DNA from: Taiwanofungus camphoratus
Taxonomy: Eukaryota; Basidiomycota; Agaricomycetes; Polyporales; Taiwanofungaceae
Reading direction: 5' to 3'
Length of the DNA: 64,000 nucleotides
Assembly: GCA_003999685.1 (NCBI GenBank)
Contig: CP021223.1
Span: 1,054,001 to 1,118,000, forward strand
The notes beneath the pieces are model-generated. The model worked only from the letters and a program-made list of their open reading frames with translations. It was not told the DNA's origin and did no database searches. The translations under genes were made by a program, and so were the position numbers. Positions 37,220 through 52,469 of the stretch are shown here, one piece after another. The first letter of the stretch is position 1, and every line of letters begins with the position of its first letter.

Positions 37220-40200
37220 TTAAGCATCTCGACGGCCCCGAGGACGGCTTGCAGACATTTTAAGAATAGCTTCTTTTGCAGATTCGATAGCATTTTCAGA
37301 ACCTGGGCACTCGAGCTTTAGAAAGAAGATTTGACTTAGGTTAGCATGTATACTTACCAACAATTATGATAGTGCTGTCCTCGCGGCTGACAGTGATGTC
37401 AGCTCCGCTCTCGTTACGAAGGCGAGCTACGTTGGCCCCCTTCGCACCGACGACCCTGGGGAAAGTGGACCGATCAGGAAGAGTCAAAAAGCCAATGTGA
37501 GACATTTTCTCGGCGTGTTCAATCGCTTCTCGCGTGAGCTTCAAGGCCTGATCTAGACCAGCCTGATCTCGCGCCTTGAAGGTCCACTCGGATTCACCTT
37601 CCTCAGCATCCTGGTAGTTAGGTACAACTTGCCACCGCACTTCAGGGGTAGTGACGGCACTATCAGGATCATCAATACGAGCCTCAGATGACCCAGCAGA
37701 CGATGTAGGGTGCGGAGGTACGGCAGGTTTTTGGGGAAGCGCAGACTGTTCCACCTGAACACCGAGTGATCGTAATGTCCGGTGGAGGTTGCCCTGCTGG
37801 TTTACGGCATGATGGTATTTGAGGGGCACAGTAATGGTGGCAATGACAGCCTCAGGAGCAGCAGGCTTAACCTGCGTCTGCTAGGACATGAGCTACATGA
37901 TAACCATACATCTTAGTGCGCATACCTTCAATTCTTCAACTGCCTTTTCACATGCAGCACGCGGACCGGATACTTTGACAAGATTAGCCGAGTCAACGCC
38001 GACTAAGTCTGCAGCATTTTCAGGCTCTCCTACCTGATGGTAGGATCGTGAGCCAGGGAACTGAACCTGAACGCCTGTACGGTTCTGCAGGTCGTTCAAG
38101 TGCTGACCACCTCTGCCAATCAGCGCACGATGCTGAGTAGCAGGGACCTCCACGCCGAGCACGACACGGTCTCGCAAAGTGGAGGCGGTCTTTTCCAATT
38201 CTGCCTTCAGTTTGGCAACGAGCTTCGGTTCTCCTCGAAGACGAACTTCATCAGATGACTCGCCTTGACGAGGGCTGCGAAGAGAAAGTGCTTTAAAGCG
38301 ACGATGATGCTACAGTGATAAAGGAGCTCACAATCTGACCAGACCGGCCTGCACTTTCGAGTCCGTGGGTCCGCCACAGCGAATGATGAGCTCCTTGAGG
38401 CCCTGTCCGCCAGCACCGATGATAGTTCGATGAAACCTACTCTCCACCTCCACGGATGTCGTAGTCTCTTCAGCTACCTGGTCTGAAATCGATAAGATCG
38501 CCGTCTTTGCCTCGGCAATTGCTTTCTTGGTCCCGCGGGCGGTGATATTGGCGATTGAGCCGTCCTCCGCTCTGTCGACATCGATTTGCGCACCGGTCGT
38601 GTCCTTGATCTCGTTGATGGTCGCGCCCGATTTGCCCAGAACACGAGCAACAGAACGGGCCGGAATGGTGAATTTGACGACGTTGTTGGATTCCTTCTCG
38701 AACTCAACTGCCTGTATGAGGTATCACCCAATCAATTATTCCGCACTTCGTAGGAGCAGCCTAGCCTGACCAGAGACTTACATCAAGGAGTTCAGACTTA
38801 GCACCGGCGACGCCCTTCTTGCCACCTTTGACAAGGACCTCGTCAGGCTTGAGCGCTTCCCTAGTCCTTCCCTCGCCATTTTCCGCCGACTCACGCGGGA
38901 AGGTGATCTTGACGCTATATTTGTCCTCAAGCCGAATGACGTACTTGCCGCTCTGCCCAATCAAGGAGGAATGGTACTGATGAGGGATCTTCAGCACTTC
39001 AGACGTCTCGTCCGCCTGAGAGTGTCGCGCAGATTAGTATGAAAGGACAAGCTCGATGAAGAGACTCCGCCACTCACGAGCCTATCAACTTGAGTTATGA
39101 TCCGCTTCTTGGCCTCCTCGACGTTCTCCTTGCGGCCCACGATCTACAAAAGGTAAAGATGGACATCACAAACCAAAGCGATGCGAGCGAGATGGGCCGA
39201 CCTTGACTTTGGACTTCTGGTGAGCAGGTTTCTTCTTCTTGCCCACTTCTTTCTCTTTCTCGTCTGCGTCGTCAGAGAAATCGATTTTAACGCCGAGTGA
39301 GTCGCGTAGCCTGTTGACACCAGCACCGTGTGCACCAACAATCCGCCCGACGTATTCCCTGTCAATTTCAAACTCAGTGGACTGCAGAGGTGCAGCGGAT
39401 ACAATGATAATGTGTCATTTGCGTCAGGCATTGATATCAGTAGCAATTGAATTTATATCACGCACGAAGCTACTGATGATCTCATCGTTCTTAGCATCGT
39501 CGACGATCTTGAGGATCTCCTTGACAGCGCGGTCAACATCGGCACTGACACCACGGACAAGGATGACATCCTCCCCGGACAGGTCGCCAGCGTCCGCGCC
39601 GACTTTGATCGAGAGCGTCTTGTCCTCACCAATGATCCTGATTCCCAGAACCAATGTCAGCTTCGAACAAACAGACAAAAGTACAACACCCACGCATTGA
39701 GGGTTGTGCCATCCTTGCCAACGACAGCGTCGTGCCATTTCTTCTCAACAGGGACTGTCTGCGTTTTCACGTCGGCGGCGTCACGCGCCATCTTCAGAAG
39801 CTCCTTCTCCACGTCCTCGAGATTCTTCGCCTTCTCGACAGGGGAGGGGGACGCAGAAGGAGAGGTAGGGTCGTACACGAGGAGAATCGATGACTGCTCC
39901 GCAGACTCGGGTGGGAAGAATACGGAGACGTTGTGGGCGTCGTGGAATGCCTTGATCCTGTGCACCAAGTTTAGGCCGCAAGACACCGTCAGCATATATC
40001 TAGCAAAAAAGTAACGGGATACGCACTTCTTCGCGTTCTTGTGCGAGTTGATGATGCGATGTACGAGCCAGTCGATCTGCACGTCCTTCGTGGCACCAAT
40101 GAGCTTGCCGATCAAGGCCGAAACCTGGCTGACAGCGGCATCGACAGCAGGCTTGTCACCGACAATATCCACATTCAACACCGATGCCTTACTGACGGAA

Positions 40201-41658
40201 ACCGCAGGCGGGGTGTAGACCGAGACGCCAGGATTCTCTGCACTAAGCGTCTTCGGATAGCCAACGCGCGTCATGTACGTGAGCAGCTGGCGCGAGAGGG
40301 TGATCGGGCCAGGGAGCGGGAACTCGTGGATGTACGCCGAGTTCGCCTTCTCCATGACCGCCTGCACGCCCGCCGACAGGTCCGTCGGTTTGCCCCAGAC
40401 GTCAATCTCCTCGCTGGACTCCTCCGGACGCGGAACAAGGACCGCGCACCGGCTCTTCGCCATGATCTCGTCGGCGCCCTTTCCAGTGAGCAAACGGTGC
40501 TGGCGCTTCGGAAGCGTGAGCTTCAGCTGCGTGACCTCGCCCGCGAAGTAGTCTGCCGCGGAACGAATGGACTCAACGACGCGCCCGACGGCCTCGCGGT
40601 CGCCCGCTACGGCGATCTCGCGCGCAACCATGTTGAGCGTGAGCTGCACGTCGCCGCCCTCGGCCGCGGCCTCGAAGGTGCCGCGGCGCGGGAGGAGGAA
40701 GCGGAGGACGTGTGCGGGGATCTCGCGCACGCGCTGCGTGGTGCGCGAGCGCTTGGACGCGATGATATCATTGAGCTTGGCTTGGGCCTCCTGCGCGAGG
40801 AGCGCGGGTCCCGTGATCGTGACGGGGATGGTGGGCTCCTCGTCTTCGTCGTCGGCGGACACAGAAACCGTGCCGGAGGGTGGGGTGGTTGTGCGAGAGG
40901 GTGAGTGGGAGCCGCCGTTGACGTGGCCATTGGAGACGGTAAGAGAGTCGCGGCGGGGAATATCGACTCTCACTCCGGTCTGCTCACGCACTTGCTTGAG
41001 AGTGGCACCCTTGGGACCGACGATGGCCGGGATAGTAGAAGCCGGGGCGTTCAGAACCAGAGTGACCTACAAAGCATGGTAAGCTGACACAAGGATGCGT
41101 GAGATATTGAGGACGTACGATGGGGCTGAGGAGCGCGCGGAGACTGCGCTTGGCCTTGTCGAGATCCTTCTTATGGTCTGCTTTCAAGTAGAACGTAGTC
41201 TGGCGCGACTTTTGATTCGTAGACGCCTCGAGCTGAACCTTGTGCTGAATGGAAACCTGCTTCATGACCTCACCGAGAGACGTAGGCTTGCCGCCCTTAC
41301 TAGCAGTTGAGATGTCCGACGACGAGAGTGTGAACGAGTCGGATACACCGGTCGGTTTGATGACAGCAGGTTTGATGCGAGGACCGGTGGCACCGCCCCA
41401 AGCAGAAGTACCAGACTTGGCTATAGCCTGCTGCGAAACCGAGGGAGCAAGAGAGGGGAAAGCCTCCTGGGAGTCAGTATCAACTTGACCATTGGACGAA
41501 ACAAGATGGGCATCGACCGAAGGTGGTTCGGACGACGCTGGGGATGCATCCTGTGTATCCTCTAGTCCATGACTCTTCTGTCGAAGTATCCAATGTCAGA
41601 GAAAAACAAATGGGAAACTACCTGTACTTGCCTGGAGGTCGGCAGCTGTAGGAGACAT
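37220..41658 (-). CDS. SCP160: Vigilin/Scp160-like multi-KH RNA-binding protein
   Basis: Twelve exons on the minus strand: 41658-41632, 41577-41119, 41066-40027, 39957-39694, 39637-39466, 39381-39202, 39143-39078, 39015-38782, 38711-38332, 38274-37926, 37877-37358, 37302-37220, giving 1,257 residues. Start MSPTAADLQ, then an acidic leader with QEAFPSLAPS. At least eight KH-type GxxG loops are visible: VGPKGATLKQ, VGKDGTTLNA, GAHGAGVNRL, IGQSGKYVIRL, LGKSGATINEI, IGAGGQGLKEL, IGRGGQHLNDL and VGAKGANVARL. Some further KH-like units have degenerate loops. In yeast Scp160 binds mRNA on polysomes and ER and affects translation. Intron 1 (41631-41578) has a perfect GC donor (CAG|GCAAGT). The gene is divergent from ERO1. 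Confidence 0.92.
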
Positions 41659-42495
41659 GATCTGAAGATGTTACGGGTGTCCGGAGAGCGCTGAGCCTGA
41701 GACGGGAGAAACCTGGCGATAAGCTCAAGTTGTGTGAGCGTGTATCGCAATGAACAGCTCGAGGGATAGGATATGTTGTGGGTAGTCTACGAGACACAGA
41801 TACGTGGGCTGCCCCAAGTGACCGCTAGCACTGTGGGACAGAATTACCAAGTCCGCTTCCCGGCGGTATCCTCGTTTGGCTGACCCAAGTGCTGACCGCC
41901 ACAAGAAGGACGACTGAGATTTGGGATTTGCGTGTCGGCCTCCTTCTCTTCGCTGTCGTGGTCGTCTCCGACGCCGACCATCAAAACCCCTGTGGTGAGG
42001 CATCTTATTTTGGCTCTGAAAAGGCACGTAGACCCGCACATTCAAAACTGCTAGGACGTGTGCCAGTAATTTACACCGTCTAGTCCTCTTCGCGTTTACT
42101 GTTCTCAGCATTCACCGTTGAATAATAGAAGAGGCTACGATTTAGCACACCTTGATATCGGGCACCTCTGACAATTGTAGTATAAGTAAATGTAATACCA
42201 GGCCGTTACCGTCGAACCAACACTGCTGGCACATTGTGATGGGAACGAGCTGAGACACGGACACGATACCATCAGCTCCAGTCCTAGTTCCTCATGCACA
42301 CGACAGTCTGAGCCATGGCCAGAGGCAAGGGCGCGCCGACGAGACCTGACGAGACCCGCCTCGGGCATCGGGCGGAGCGCGCGCCGACGTGGCCTTCCCT
42401 TGCTGCATCTTATATCTCAATGTTCCCCCGTCATCTGCTACCTACATAGAAGCCACTCACCCCTCCAGTGCTCGAGCAATACATCCAAGCTGCAA
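41659..42495. promoter_or_regulatory. Divergent promoter region, vigilin and ERO1
   Basis: 837 bp between two divergent start codons. No gene or named element could be identified, and its regulatory role is inferred from position only. Confidence 0.45.
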
Positions 42496-44691
42496 ATGTT
42501 GCCTCGCCATCTATATGCGCTCTTGCTTGGCTTTCTCCTGGACCCGCTTACCAACGCCCAGACATACGTGCGAGCTTCTCAATCGCAGTCGTTCCTTTCC
42601 AACACACTCGTTCGGACAGAACAAGTGCAAAATGTGCTAGAGCACCAACCTGTGAAGGAGCCTGCCTGCCGGCAACGTGTACGTACTGCTCGCAATGTGT
42701 CGGACGCCATCCAATCTCACTTCACGGACACTTTTGCATAGCTCACAGGCCCGATAGAAACCACACTATGCGACTACGAGACCATAGAAAGTGTCAACGA
42801 CGAGCTGTTCGATTATCTACACGAGCTCGTTCAGACACCGTTTTTCAAGTACTTTCGAGTAGGTGCAGCTCGGTGCATGCGACTCTCCCGAAAGCTGACA
42901 CTGGGACCTCCAGATCGACCTCTACCGTGATTGTCCATTTTGGCAGGAGAATGGGTTCTGCATGAATAGGGAGTGCGGAATCACGACTGTGGACGAGGTG
43001 CGTGTGTAGTCAGGCGTGTCCACGGGGGCTATTCTGATGACCTTACAGAGTGAGATCCCGGAAAAGTGGCGAGCTGCTGCTCTCAGCAAGGTAGAGTTGC
43101 CTGCCGAAGATCAGGTGCGTTCATTCACCTTCATGCCTTCAGAGTCCCCGTTGAGTAGCCCGCAGCGAATAGCATTACCTGGATGCTACTACCGCGACTC
43201 CGATTATTGTTTCCTCGATGACTTAACCGGTGTGTCTTGTTCTCTTCCTTTGCGCCTCTCCTAATAATGTTCTATTCAGAGGGCGACTACGTCGACCTCA
43301 CTCTTAACCCGGAGCGCTTCACTGGCTATGTCGGCCCCTCTGCGCATCGCGTCTGGTCCTCCATCTATCAAGAGAACTGCTTCGGCCTATCCGAATTCAC
43401 ACTGCTGTCTGATCACTCGCCAAACCCTGCACCAGTCTCATTACCTGAGAGCATGACAGGTGTGCACAAGGCAGATGGCGCGGAGGGCGCACCAAAGGAC
43501 TGCCTGGAGCAGAGGGTATATTACAAGATCATCTCGGGTAAGTGACAAGTGTGGGTTCGCACCGAGGAAAAACCCTCATGCACATGTAGGTCTGCACACG
43601 AGTATTTCAACACATATCTGCCACGACAATATGAACCAGTCGACCGGCGAGTGGGTTCGTCTTCTCCCAGCGCGTCCAATATCCTTTGCAATCCCTGACC
43701 CTACTGACAGGGCCCTAATCTTCCCTGTTTCATCGCGCGCGTGGCTTCCTACCCGGAGCGCCTGCAATACATGTACTTTGATACTGTCTTACTTCTGCGC
43801 GCCGTCGCACGGCTCGGGCCGTATCTCTCTGCTTACGATTACTGTGGTACGGGCACGCACGAGAGTGACACAGAGACCCTCGTGCGGCTCAACAAGGTCA
43901 TCGAGATCGCGCAAGCGGTGGGCAAGTTCGACGAGACGGTGTTGTTCAGAGGCGAGAACGCAAACGTCAGCGGCCCTTCTAGATTTCTAATGCGCAAGCG
44001 CTGACCCTGGTGCAGATTCTGAAGGAGGAATTCAAGGAACATTTCCGGAACGTGTCTCGCATCATGGACTGTGTAGGGTGCGACAAGTGCCGTTTGTGGG
44101 GCAAAATCCAGACTACCGGAGTTGCTACAGCGCTCAAGGTCCTCTTCGAGCTCGATGAAAAGGCACTCGAGTGCGTTCCTTTCAAGTTGACTTTCTGCTA
44201 CGCCGTCACTCAATTACGTCTGTTTCTTGCATAGTCCGGCGCTTAACCAGAATCTCCTGCAGCGTTCCGAGGTTGTCGCGCTCATCAACACTTTGAACCG
44301 CTTCGTCGAGAGTCTCGCCGCCGTGAATGACTTCCGAAAATTGTGGGCCGAGGCGGACTCACAGGAGGAAGAGCGGCTCATCGAAGAGGCTGTGTCTTCT
44401 GCACGGAGCGCTCAGAATGTGCGTGCTGAACGCCCCATGGTGTACTTGCGTCATTGGCTGACACCGCTGCACCTGCAGCCGCGCAAATCTCCAGCTGCGG
44501 GCACAGACAGTATGCCTGAGAATTTCCTGCAGGATTTACTCGATCGCGTAGCCTGTTGGGTACGCGCTTGTCGGGATGGGACAATAGGCTGCGTGCATGG
44601 GCTCCTAGATGGACTGCGGAGCGTGCTTGACGCTGTGACGAGTGCATTCAAGCTTTCTGGGAAGGATCAGGCACCAAGGAGTGAGCTCTGA
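42496..44691 (+). CDS. ERO1: Endoplasmic reticulum thiol oxidase ERO1
   Basis: Ten exons: 42496-42678, 42742-42858, 42914-42997, 43049-43114, 43166-43229, 43280-43537, 43590-43654, 43711-43965, 44016-44170, 44235-44691, giving 567 residues. The N-terminus [21 protein letters not shown] is a signal peptide. Family motifs are [56 protein letters not shown] and [16 protein letters not shown]. The last holds the C-x2-C-x2-C active-site cysteines next to the FAD. The protein oxidises protein disulfide isomerase in the ER lumen, passing electrons to oxygen. The C-terminus ([13 protein letters not shown]) has no KDEL-type signal, and a hydrophobic helix near CVHGLLDGL may aid retention. Confidence 0.94.
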
Positions 44692-45693
44692 CGGTCTCTA
44701 TTTTTCTGGAAGTATCTATGGGGGGTATCTCATGTACTACTTATATTCACTGCCACGATTAATGGACAATGCCCTACCGCTTACTGTTCAATGCTCACAG
44801 CCCTTGGGCGCTAGATTCGATAAGTATCTATTGGCTAGGATTCAATGATCTGCGTTCATTACCGCCGGTACGAGAAACAGGCCTTGCCCCATTTGGGTAT
44901 AAGCGGCCCATACACACCGCCGTGTGAATCTGCGTTGGATCTCTCCTGACCTTTGTTCGATACTTTTTTTTTTGATATCCTCGGGTTTATACTCCATACT
45001 AGTAAGTACATGTAGAGTTGCACCACTAACAATTACGGTAGGTTTTGTGCAGTTCAGACCATATAAAAGTAGGCTTTTCGCCTAAGACTCCACGCCCTGG
45101 TATTGCCCCACAGTTTGGGGGCGTTCGGTAGATACTTACTGGTCCCGAATCGCAATTTGGATGCCTCTATGACAAAAATCCACACCCTTTGCGCACCAGG
45201 AAGGGTGGCCCTGCTCGGGATCTGATCTAGTGCCAAAGCAGGTGACTAGAAATGGCAAAAAAAACAGCCGTTTGTGACATCCTCCTGTCACAGCATTCGT
45301 CACAAGTTTCTGTGGACCTTGTGCTACCTCAATTATTGTGGCCTTGGTTCTCAATGCGAGAAGAGGAACAAGGAAACATTTTAACGGGGATTGCAATGCA
45401 TCCCGACAGCAAAGGCGAAGCGGTTTGTGCAAGGCTTGCGACAATAATTTCCTGGCGATTCCTGTCACGGGCTTCGTTACAACATTCGTCGGAGTCTATA
45501 TATGGAAAAACATTTCGTGAGATCATACGTATGTAAGCAAGATTCGGGACTACCTTGTAACCTGCAAGGAGGCGAGATCCTAGAAACGCACTGTTCCACC
45601 TGCTTCAACAACCTGTTTTCTTCCCTTCGACCACTGTGCAACACGAACTTGCTGGATAATACTCTCAATGCGCTCTAGGTTTCGCCGGTGACC
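44692..45693. other. Spacer after ERO1 containing a LINE-tail relic
   Basis: About 1 kb with no supported gene. The piece at 44964-45018 matches the 3' tail of the LINE family (see its own entry). The rest shows no motif I can place. Confidence 0.5.
44964..45018 (-). mobile_element. LINE-family 3' tail relic or SINE-like element
   Basis: A T tract (44964-44973) is followed by cctcgggtttatactccata and, after a short divergent stretch, gtacatgtagagt. This is the same order and spacing as in the 3' ends of LINE copies A and B. Beyond about 45018 similarity to the LINE stops. It could be a severely 5'-truncated, diverged LINE or a short element that borrows the LINE tail. No target duplication was found. 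Confidence 0.6.
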
Positions 45694-47616
45694 ATGATCA
45701 TTCTCGACGAAGCCGACGAACCACAGAAGTTTCCCTCAGACGACTCTCATTCCGTCAGACGTGCGACGACCCCAAGTCCGTCCCTCCCAGACTACGAAGC
45801 GTCACAATCTCAGGCACAACACAGAGAGCCCCAGCAACAACAAGGGGGATGGTGGTGGCATCGGCACTCGAAAGCTCGTATGCGACGGGCAGCGATATAT
45901 GGACTCATAGTCTACTTCATCGTTACCGTCGTCGTCGGTGTTCCAGTTATCGTTGTAGTAAGCGCTATCAATCCACATCCTCATTCACTTGAGTCCCTCA
46001 TTTCTTTCACAGAAACTGCACCACCACGGCCGCCAAAGTATCTATTCACCACAGCCGGCAATCGCCAATACCCCGAGCCTGATAGTGGACGGGAGTGATA
46101 TACCCTTCCTGGAGTCCTTTGCCGTCGGGTGCAATGACTGGGTGGACGAGGACACGAATGGCGGGAATTTGTCGCAATCAAAGTGAGTAATTACTATCAC
46201 CGACATCCGAATCCATCTGACCGCACCTTTGTCTTCGTGTGCAGTCTGCAGTACATGATACCTCTGAGCGGCTTGGTGTTCTTGCAATCCAACGTTTCAT
46301 ATCCGACAGATGCTGCCGAATTTCAAATGCTATCTGGCACTCTCGCTGTGGGGATCAATGATGATCCCACAGTCTCCGATGCGCTTGTCTCCGTCTCCAT
46401 GCTCTATTCCGATGTCAGTCTCAAGGATAGAACGAGTGTTTGTCTTATGAACATCTCGAATAGTAATGGCCTATACTTATATGTAAGAACCATCATGCTT
46501 CGGTATGACGATCATCTGAACTTTACTCAGGTTCCCTCTAACTTGTCCGAGTCGGACACGCTGATTTTCAACATCACCTTCCTTTTCCCGCAAACGCTTT
46601 CTCTCCATGTATCAGAATTTCTGACATGGTTGCCACATTTTACTCAATGGTTTACAAATCTCACACCATATGTGACGTTCGACAAAGTAACTCTAGGAGG
46701 GCCAATGTCCGAAGTAATCGTTGGCGTAAGTATTGTGGGGAATCCCATTTCCGAGGGATGGCATTAATCAATCATATTTTCGCAGTCAATACAAGCGTCA
46801 AGTGCTTTGGTCAAAAGTGCGCTGGCGGAGATACAGGGAAATTTCAATGTCTCGGAGTCGCTGATCCTCGAAACAGTCTCTGCGTATGTGACACGTACAT
46901 AGGGTTGCTTCAGTTTTCATGTCCATTCGACTCACACAAACGTAGCCCAATCGCCGCCAATATATCCCTCTACAACAGCGGCGGATATACCGAAATAACC
47001 TACCTCAGTGTAAGCACGGGCAATGCGTGAGTGTCTTGGTCATGTCACCATATAGCCTCTTGCTCAGTCGTATATGTGATTCGTGCGTAGGCCTCTCAAT
47101 GCCAGTATTGCTCTTTATCTCCCCCCTGGTTCTTCTCATTGCGCACAGTCCCCAAATTTCCTTGCCAATGTCGAAACCTTCAATGCGCCGCTTGCACTTG
47201 CCCTCTCGCACATGCCAGCCTCCATGCCCGCCGCCGTCCAGCTGCGCGCCGGGACAAATTTGGGCGAGGCAGTGGTGAGCGTCGATGGCAAGTTCAGCGG
47301 GACGTTCAACGTCCAGACAACATTCGCGGACGCGGATGTCCTGGAGGCGACCGTGCCGGATATCGACATGGCGCAGTTCGACATCAGTCTGTACTCATCT
47401 GCGTTGCGCGACACGTCTCAGGCTTCGCCTGCATCGTCAGGCTCGAGCCCGGACGTGGGGAAGGTGGTGGACTTCGACGTGATCTCAAGCTCGCAGATGA
47501 GCGGGTGGGTGGGCACGGGGAAGCGCCCGCCGAAGCCGCAAAATGGGCCGAATGGCCAGGGCAGTGTGGAGGTATCGTCGACACTCAGCTCGGTTGCCTT
47601 GCTGCTTGGCCCATAA
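45694..47616 (+). CDS. Single-pass membrane protein of unknown function
   Basis: Seven exons: 45694-45957, 46013-46182, 46245-46482, 46531-46725, 46786-46883, 46946-47026, 47091-47616, giving 523 residues. The ATG at 45694 (MIILDEADEPQ) is chosen; the frame extends upstream only by a GTG. An acidic, Pro/Ser/Gln-rich cytosolic head with WWWHRHSK is followed by one transmembrane helix (IYGLIVYFIVTVVVGVPVIVV), then a long presumably extracytosolic region of beta-like repeats with several N-x-S/T sites (NVSYP, NISLY, NASIAL). The layout recalls the basidiomycete DUF7330-type proteins, but that is from memory and not verified. The C-terminus is mildly hydrophobic (TLSSVALLLGP). No catalytic motif seen. 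Confidence 0.72.
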
Positions 47617-49091
47617 CATGGGGATTCCTGTGGTGGACCAGCGGGAAGGATGCCTTGCAGGCGTCTCGCTTTGTAGAGTAGTGTATTTTAGGACTCTTTC
47701 TTTTTGCATTCCGTCCGAGTCGATGCTGAGAGCATGCATGCACATACGACGTTATTTCTGTGGCATTTTTTTCTTCGTTGTCGTACAAACTTCAGCATAA
47801 TCTTATTCCGTCTCGCAATGAATGGACAGTACACCGCAGTAGTCTGACAATCCAGAGGGAATGCAGTATTTCGCCTTGATGGCACACCACAAAGCAGTGG
47901 TATTGAACTCAACAGACTGACGTCCAATCTCGTGTGTAGGACAGGCACGTTTCATCTACGGGGACATCGTAAGGGCAGTATATTGAAATTCCCTAGACTG
48001 CGAAGACAGACCGGAGAAAGAGCGACTCGTTCAGTCCAGCCGTAGTGGGCTAATCATAAGTCTCTTCGAGCGATACCAGAATATACAGTTGGCACTCCCG
48101 TCAGGTGTAGTACCGCTTCTTTAGATAGTGAATTGCCACCTCTGTAGGTCCCATTCAACACCAAACTCTATCAGAACGCTAACGTGACCGTCTACATCAT
48201 CAAACGAAGGTTGCACGCTCATATGAGAAGCAAATTGGGAACACGTGTGTGAATATTTTCTCACCGAAGAGAATTCGCAAAGCACTGACAGTAGCACAAG
48301 ACGCCGTTGATCAGGAACTTGGGGGCTGGTGCTCTGGCCCTGTAGAAACTGTTCGTGTTATGATCATCTGACTTTGCAGGTACATGCAACACCCAATGTC
48401 GTCTTGTTGCGCTTCAGATATCAAAGTATCAGCCTGCCCACAAGGTTACATTGAGAGCACTGGGCTAAATAAGACCTGGAACTGAAGGCTGAGAGTTGTT
48501 GCATGTCGGTTTCAAGTTGTAAACTCGTCGAGCTCCTTCAATCACGTGAAGCTTTTTTTCTGATCAAAATGGGGGGCGGCATCCGTCTCCCTTGAGTGTT
48601 TGATTGATTCCGTAGTTCTTGGGACAGTAGACATGAGTCTACCACCAGTATCCACGATGGGCGACAGTCGAGATTTCCGGAGAATGCGCGTTTTCCAATT
48701 CACCAAGCATGGGGTTCGGCAGCACACACAGCCTTAAAGTTAGAAGTAGATAGTTAGAACTGCGCTACGGCCAGATTAGATAAAAATTGGATATGAAAAT
48801 AAAGTAATGAAGACCACTATACCATCAGCGCAGGTCCCAGAAAGCAGATACGTCTAATGCCCTTCCGGAGGGCAAGAGTTACATCGATTCACCGACACTC
48901 CTGATTGTAGCCGCCCCCGGCAGCAACGGAGAACGACTCGATTGCGTGATCTCCTCACCATCTCCCCTCATCCACAAAATCTATACAGTTAAATCCGATA
49001 TGCATACATTCCTCGCCGCTCAAATTTTGACCATTCCATTTGACGCCTATCTCGTCTCTTTACCTTGCTCATCGTCTGCAGTCACATAGCG
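47617..49091. other. Intergenic region, membrane protein to MET3
   Basis: 1,475 bp. I looked for exons on both strands and for tRNA-like or repeat structure and found none I can support. It includes the MET3 promoter at its right end. Confidence 0.5.
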
Positions 49092-51250
<2,159 letters not shown>

Positions 51251-52469
51251 CGATGGTTTTGGGGTTAGATTAGATGCTTAAAAAGACTTACATTGTGTGA
51301 CACCAGCTGTCGCGTTTATGCTTGCCTGGTTTCTCGGATACATAGACAATGGCATATTCTGTGATTCAATGACTTATTTCTTGGATAGCAATAAAGTTAA
51401 TGTAATTCTATCCTTCACGATACTATCGGGAATCGGGTGAAGCTGACAGGATATACGGGAAGAAGATGTTCAGTCCTGGCAAGCGTCTTACAGTTCGCAA
51501 TACTCAGTTATACTTGTCATGTTGGTCTCTTGGATATCATTTAGCTGAGGAGCTTTCAATAATTGAGTCTCCCCCTTCTGCGAACGAGCTGTAGACCTTC
51601 CTGTGAACGCAGTAACGATGATACGTCTCCCAAATGACTAGCAGAAACGCGATGTTCTGGTAGGGAAGCAGAGATAAATGACTCGGATATTCAAGACGAG
51701 ACAAAGGTCCTCAAGGAAGTATATAATTCAACAGTATGTACTTCGTAAGATATGCCTATCTCATCCTCGACTACATCACGTGACCATTGTCTGTCACGCT
51801 TACAGCAATTTGGCAGAGAGAAATACGAAAAAATCTATAGGCTAAAGACATAGCACATAACTCAAAATTCCGCGACCATCAAACTGTGCGGAAATGACCT
51901 CTCTACAGTTTGATGGTGGCCGATTTCTTATTAAAAGCCATCTTAGATAGTTATAAGACCATCTTGTATGGAATTGAACATGTTTGCTTAGATAAGCAAC
52001 ATGACACAATCATTTTAGTTTGAAGGTAGCGTTCGAGCAACTGCATTAATTATGTTTATAACCTATCATGTAACTAATGCCTTAACAAACACTTGTCCGG
52101 CTGTTACACGTGATAATCACACTGTGATGATAGTAGTCGAAAATGAGATGGGCATATCTTACCAGAGCTGCACAACTGAATTGTGTTCCTTCTGATTCAC
52201 CCGTGTTGCCCGTGCCTATGCGTTTGACGAGTACGAAACGCCCATCATCCGGCTTGCAACGTTTCCATTTGATCCCATCACGGACAGCGCAACTCGGTTC
52301 CTTTCAAATGATCAGCATGATTTTGTTTTTTCTTCGCTAGCCCAACACCTGTGGATAGCCACTTCTACACGAATCGAGACTTAGATAAGGGACGAGTCTC
52401 GATGTCATTTCCTTCGCCTCTTTCCCTACAGACCTACATAGGTTCTACTAAGGGCAGAAGTTCCTCCCG
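51251..52469. other. Intergenic region with a perfect hairpin
   Basis: 1,219 bp, AT-rich, without a supported gene. It holds the inverted repeat described at 51875-51917. Confidence 0.5.
51875..51917. repeat. Inverted repeat, 13-bp arms
   Basis: accatcaaactgt (51875-51887) and acagtttgatggt (51905-51917) are perfect reverse complements around a 17-nt loop. After one mismatch, two more pairs can form outside. It is 625 bp past the MET3 stop. Its role is unknown. Confidence 0.7.

Noticed and set aside
40041-40904. A 287-codon plus-strand frame
   Set aside because: It is antisense to a long vigilin exon with clear KH coding. Composition is skewed by the GC-rich opposite strand.
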